DNA of 33,833 nt from a virus. Below, piece by piece: positions 30,902 through 33,833 of the stretch. The notes under the pieces are model-generated. The model searched no databases. It saw only the letters and a list, made by a program, of their open reading frames with translations, and was not told where the DNA came from. The position numbers and the translations under genes are program-made. The stretch covers positions 1 to 33,833 of IMG/VR virus record IMGVR_UViG_3300042992_000266; one strand, written 5' to 3'. Numbering within the stretch: the stretch's first letter is position 1; every line of letters starts with the position of its first letter.

Positions 30902-31699
30902 TTATTTTGCAATATAAACCCTAGGATGGATGATTGGCAGCTCTCCCTTATCGACATTGCGCCAATCAAGGATTACGGCACTAGGTTGAGGAACAGCAGC
31001 CGGGACAACCTTGCGCCCGAACCTTGTGATTCCCTGCCACGCTCCGGTCACGACAGACATAGAATTACCATCGCTCCAGATGCCATGCCGATGCCTGTGC
31101 GCCCGGCAAATTACTTTTGGGATTGGTCGTCCCATCCGTGCGGCTTCGTGAATCTCAACGCCTAGATTGATTGAATGCTGCGCTGCTTCAAGATATGGTC
31201 TGCTTGTCGTTCCAATATGATGCGCGAAGCTGCAAAGGCATCCGTGGACATCAAGATCCAGCCTATCCCATGCGTGTTGCCCGGTCTGCGGATCTCGGGT
31301 GGCATTAAGAGCAGCGCCGATCCGGATCTCATCATTTCGAGTATGGACCTCCGTTCCCTTGACCGCATGGACGAGGGAAGCCCTAGCCGATAAAGTTGAA
31401 AGGACATCCAGAACGGCAGTTGTTTGGTCGCCAACATCGGCGCTCATAACCTGAAGGGTTCGATGGTGAATGCCTTCCACAAGATCACCATTTAGCACCA
31501 GATCAAAATTCTCATCGCCAATTGTGCATGATGCCCATCCGAGCATATCATTCCAGCATTTCCATAGCCACTTTTGAAATTTATTCTGCCCAATTGGAAA
31601 TCCTTCATTGGATATAAAACCTTCCGGCCAAAGACCGACAGATGATCCGATATGCAGATCGGACAATAATAGCACGATCTTCGATTTAGTTTTTATCAT
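30902..31699 (-). CDS. Calcineurin-like metallophosphoesterase
   Basis: The 265-residue protein has the family's metal motifs: SDLH at 13-16, NGDLVEG at 70-76, a KGTEVH loop near 114-119 in place of GNHD/E, an AHH, and CRAHRHRHG near the end for the GHxH motif. It binds two metals and hydrolyses phosphodiesters, but the substrate cannot be inferred. It follows the M15 peptidase by 14 bases in the lysis group, an unusual place for a replication-type enzyme. The Thr-Glu substitution in the third motif deserves note. Confidence 0.8.
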   Translation of the reverse strand: MIKTKSKIVLLLSDLHIGSSVGLWPEGFISNEGFPIGQNKFQKWLWKCWNDMLGWASCTIGDENFDLVLNGDLVEGIHHRTLQVMSADVGDQTTAVLDVLSTLSARASLVHAVKGTEVHTRNDEIRIGAALNATRDPQTGQHAWDRLDLDVHGCLCSFAHHIGTTSRPYLEAAQHSINLGVEIHEAARMGRPIPKVICRAHRHRHGIWSDGNSMSVVTGAWQGITRFGRKVVPAAVPQPSAVILDWRNVDKGELPIIHPRVYIAK

Positions 31700-31713
31700 T
31701 AAGATTTTTTATT

Positions 31714-32277
31714 CTATTGCGTAGCCTGAAAGTGCATCGCATCTCTGCCCCAGAATGCCCCGGCAGCCAACCACCCCTCTTTGGCGAATTCTTCCATGAC
31801 CTGAATCGGCATGGTCGCGTTAATCGGCCAAGCTCGATGATTGCCATTTGGCGCAGGATCCAGATCAATTGCCGCGCCCCGAGCGTGAAGCGATGGAAGC
31901 GATCCGCCGCGCATCGGTCGGTTGTTATAACATCCAGCGTATTGCTCGAGGATCCATCCGCATGATCCGCCATCGATTGACACTAGCACGCGATGCAATG
32001 AATCAGCAACCTTGCGATGGCATCGGATAGATTTGATTTTTTGCCCATCATATCTCACGCCAAGGCCGGATACGTCAATTGAGACGAGTTTAGATTCATC
32101 CCCGGCATTGCCGTAAAACTCCATCAGCGATGCTTGATCTGATCGAGGCCAAGGGTTTTCCAATGGCATCAAGGATTTAAGATGCGATTGACATGCAGCA
32201 ATAGACTTGCGCCCCCAAAATCCGTCCGGGGTGGTTCTGATCCGCTTTTGCAGATGATAGATTTCCGTGTAGGTCAT
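31714..32277 (-). CDS. M15-type peptidoglycan peptidase (endolysin)
   Basis: The ATG at 32277 shares one base with the preceding stop (TAATG), giving 187 residues; an upstream Met at 32316 lies inside the previous gene. Residues 1-38 resemble a peptidoglycan-binding repeat (IYHLQKRIRTTPDGFWGRKSIAACQSHL). The peptidase part carries SLHARGAAIDLD (His131, Asp138) and WGRDAMHFQ (His182), the zinc and catalytic motifs of M15 L-Ala-D-Glu / D-Ala peptidases. It cuts the cell wall at lysis. There is no signal peptide, so the small membrane proteins before it would release it. Confidence 0.85.
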   Translation of the reverse strand: MTYTEIYHLQKRIRTTPDGFWGRKSIAACQSHLKSLMPLENPWPRSDQASLMEFYGNAGDESKLVSIDVSGLGVRYDGQKIKSIRCHRKVADSLHRVLVSIDGGSCGWILEQYAGCYNNRPMRGGSLPSLHARGAAIDLDPAPNGNHRAWPINATMPIQVMEEFAKEGWLAAGAFWGRDAMHFQATQ

Positions 32278-32477
32278 TAGATCATTCTGCGCCAGATGCA
32301 TGATTCCATGCCGCATCCTTTGGATAGCCTAGAAACTTCAGTTTGCAGATTGCTAATGATCCGGTCTTGAGCTTCAAGCCGATTGTTCATGGTGCGCCAG
32401 AGTAACCCGGCCAAGGTAGCAATTACGCTACCAAGGCCGATCAAGACACCGAGGATCCATTCAACTGGGATGGTCAT
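32277..32477 (-). CDS. Single-pass membrane protein with coiled coil (lysis accessory candidate)
   Basis: The 66-residue protein has one N-terminal membrane segment (about 7-28, WILGVLIGLGSVIATLAGLLW) followed by a short coiled coil (NNRLEAQDRIISNLQTEVSRL). This is the layout of XhlA-type lysis accessory proteins, although no sequence match is claimed. TAATG overlaps link it to both neighbours. It may help form the holin lesion. Confidence 0.65.
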   Translation of the reverse strand: MTIPVEWILGVLIGLGSVIATLAGLLWRTMNNRLEAQDRIISNLQTEVSRLSKGCGMESCIWRRMI

Positions 32478-32632
32478 TAGCGGCGGCTATCTTGCGCTTT
32501 AACGAGTCCGAAACCTGCGGTGAGTGCAGCGATAGCACCCATGAAATCTGGGTTGCCACCTTTGAGGACTTGAACGCCCACATTGGCGAGCGTTGCGACG
32601 ATGGTTAAAATGCCTAGTGCGGTAGTTTTCAT
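32477..32632 (-). CDS. Holin-like small membrane protein
   Basis: The ATG at 32632 gives 51 residues: a first hydrophobic segment (about 3-20, TTALGILTIVATLANVGV) and a second (about 30-45, FMGAIAALTAGFGLVKA), with a short turn and a basic C-terminus (QDSRR). Two helices and a basic tail suit a small holin. The frame is open to 32914, but that part runs in the upstream gene and is not protein-like. The stop shares a base with the next start (TAATG). Confidence 0.6.
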   Translation of the reverse strand: MKTTALGILTIVATLANVGVQVLKGGNPDFMGAIAALTAGFGLVKAQDSRR

Positions 32633-32651
32633 ATGTGTGTATGTGTTGAGA

Positions 32652-32978
32652 TTATGCCCACCAGATATTGGGGACATCGGGGTTAAATTCTGGTCTGGGA
32701 ATGGAGATCTCGCTGCCAGCGTCATCTTCGACTGTCCAGTCGGATGCCCAGAAAATAAACTGCTCGCCGCCCTCTGGAATCGGGATGCCGACGAGATCTC
32801 TGAATAGCACCCACCAGTCCGAGCCGTTGTGCTCACCGACGATGCAAAGCGCATACTCATGGGACGCAAGGGTGATTTGCTCGTTGCCTTCGTCGTCGAT
32901 GGTCGCAAAGCCATTCGCCAGCCCGAACTGGACTGCGGTGGCGCGGTCGGGGAATTTTAATAGGTAGTCAGTGGTCAT
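32652..32978 (-). CDS. Small protein after the tail fibre, unknown
   Basis: The 108-residue protein starts with ATGA coupling to the fibre stop. It contains YLLKFPDRATAVQFGLANGFAT near the start and tryptophans (SDWWVLF, FWASDW, NIWWA) towards the end. It is acidic, soluble and probably beta-rich. Similar small proteins follow fibre genes in other phages and may be fibre-associated or assembly factors, but this is not proven. Confidence 0.6.
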   Translation of the reverse strand: MTTDYLLKFPDRATAVQFGLANGFATIDDEGNEQITLASHEYALCIVGEHNGSDWWVLFRDLVGIPIPEGGEQFIFWASDWTVEDDAGSEISIPRPEFNPDVPNIWWA

Positions 32979-33833
32979 GCTGTTAATTGGGCTAACTTTG
33001 CGTTGGGCAGGCGTTTTTTGTAGTAGCGGATGGCGGATACAGTCACGGTAGTAGTAAATCCAATTGAACCACCTATAATTAAAGAGGAAATTCCAGATGG
33101 TAACCCAGCATTTGTACTAGAGACTACACCACCGAGTCGAGATGCTGCTTGTTGATCTCGGGCATAAGCTACAACCCTCTTTTCTAAAAGTGGTACATTA
33201 GCATAAAAAGAACCAATATCAACATTTCCAGATCTAACTCTAGTAACATCCCGCCCAATGGCGACTTGCTCTGCGGCACTTGATCCAACGGCAGTAACAG
33301 CTCGTCCTAAAATCCCACTGTCACTGGACAAATTAGAAAACAGCGTCCCCTCACTCTGGTTATAGAAGTTATTAAAATCACCCCCCGTAATGTTACACAC
33401 ATCCGCGCCGCGAGCCAATGTGCCTGTCGTCGTCGGGATGTAGGAGGTGGGGAAGGAGCCGACTTCTAGTTGTGCGCCCCAGATGAAGATGCCTGATGTG
33501 CCATCACCTGTGTAGGAAAAGGTTGTTCCGTTTTGTCCGACATACATATAAAGTCTATGATTTGGCACTGTAGAACTAGATGTAAATGTAGCTGTGCATC
33601 TAAACCACCCATTGCCAAAGTTTTGAATAGTTCCGGTGTAACCTGCATTTTGTGCTGTCACAGAACCAGATCCAGATAAAGAGAACTGGACACCAGTTGT
33701 CGGGTTCGACGGATCAACACCAAGTGCCAATCCAGAGTATTCAGATGCTTTTGCAAATACGGAAACTGTATAAACTGTATTTAAATTTAAAGACAGCGCA
33801 CCTCTGTCAACCCTGTGGTTATTTGAAGCAGTT
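32975..33833 (-). CDS. Tail fibre, C-terminal third (5' part lies at 1-1553)
   Basis: The frame enters from the right edge without a start codon and is the continuation of the gene at 1-1553; the codon GTA spans bases 2, 1 and 33758. The segment encodes a beta-sandwich resembling carbohydrate-binding modules of phage fibres, with the typical phrases FIWGAQLE and SYIPTTTGTLARGADV, and then a C-terminal domain of unknown type. Such domains usually end fibres and contact surface glycans. An apparent TTG start at 33730 is an artefact of the contig end. The stop overlaps the next start at 32978 by four bases, which suggests coupled translation. Confidence 0.88.
   Translation of the reverse strand, partial: TASNNHRVDRGALSLNLNTVYTVSVFAKASEYSGLALGVDPSNPTTGVQFSLSGSGSVTAQNAGYTGTIQNFGNGWFRCTATFTSSSTVPNHRLYMYVGQNGTTFSYTGDGTSGIFIWGAQLEVGSFPTSYIPTTTGTLARGADVCNITGGDFNNFYNQSEGTLFSNLSSDSGILGRAVTAVGSSAAEQVAIGRDVTRVRSGNVDIGSFYANVPLLEKRVVAYARDQQAASRLGGVVSSTNAGLPSGISSLIIGGSIGFTTTVTVSAIRYYKKRLPNAKLAQLTA
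33759..33833. repeat. Terminal direct repeat, right copy (assembly overlap)
   Basis: This is an exact copy of 1-75. Removing one copy gives a circle of 33,758 bp. Circular permutation would fit headful packaging, but the sequence alone does not show which packaging mode is used. Confidence 0.95.

Noticed and set aside
30901-30969. Upstream start for the small helix-turn-helix-like gene
   Set aside because: The segment lies over the phosphoesterase gene, while the ATG at 30900 has the standard A-rich leader.
31686-31973. Open frame on the - strand
   Set aside because: It overlaps the M15 peptidase in another frame and its residues show no protein-like pattern.
32633-32914. N-terminal extension of the holin-like gene
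   Set aside because: It is the shadow of the gene at 32652-32978; only the last 51 residues are hydrophobic and holin-like.

Overview
The window is the essentially complete genome of a tailed double-stranded DNA phage (Caudoviricetes), assembled as a circle. Its first 75 bases (1-75) are repeated exactly as its last 75 (33759-33833), so the unique length is 33,758 bp. The tail-fibre gene is cut by this arbitrary end: it runs leftward from 1553 to 1 and continues from 33758 to 32975 in the same frame. A tape measure and a tail-tube-like protein are present and no tail sheath was recognised, so a siphovirus-like particle with a Mu-type head is the best reading (Mu gp29/DUF935 portal, MuF-type head protein, Mu I/Z-type protease-scaffold). 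There is a terminase and no recognisable transposase, integrase or lysogeny repressor. The host is not identified. Most start codons lack a Shine-Dalgarno sequence and follow A/T-rich leaders (often AAAATAATATG) or C/A-rich leaders. That fits bacteria that rely little on Shine-Dalgarno pairing (for example Bacteroidota or Verrucomicrobiota), but this is only a hint.

The layout is simple, with one divergent control region (21078-21490) and one convergent terminator (30344-30373). From the control region the late genes run leftward: a small unknown ORF, a MuF protein fused to a zinc metallopeptidase, a 48-residue microgene, and then three genes unusual for a head module (a GP88-like protein, a ParB/methyltransferase fusion and a short PLP-enzyme-like protein). 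These are followed by small and large terminase, portal, a small protein resembling a detached portal C-terminus, a virion-morphogenesis protein, protease/scaffold, capsid, decoration, connectors, tail tube, tape measure, tail-tip proteins and the collagen-like fibre. After the circle closes, the same strand carries a lysis-type group (two small membrane proteins and an M15 peptidase), a calcineurin-like phosphoesterase and two small genes.

Rightward from the control region lie short early genes, three of which share a hairpin plus C/A-rich leader. Then come a RecE-like exonuclease and its partner, a winged-helix protein, a RadD-like SF2 helicase with zinc ribbons, small zinc-finger and coiled-coil proteins, a VRR-NUC nuclease, a protein with an SSB-like C-terminal tip, and an 852-residue Toprim primase-helicase. 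No DNA polymerase was recognised, so the phage probably primes and unwinds its own DNA and borrows the host polymerase. Gene packing is tight, with many 4-base (ATGA/GTGA) or 1-base (TAATG) stop/start overlaps.

The observations most worth following up are the repeated hairpin leaders, the GP88/ParB-methyltransferase/PLP cluster together with a striking excess of CCGG, the MuF-peptidase fusion, the apparently split portal, and the internal scaffold start supported by a matching leader. No tRNA genes, CRISPR arrays or insertion sequences were seen.
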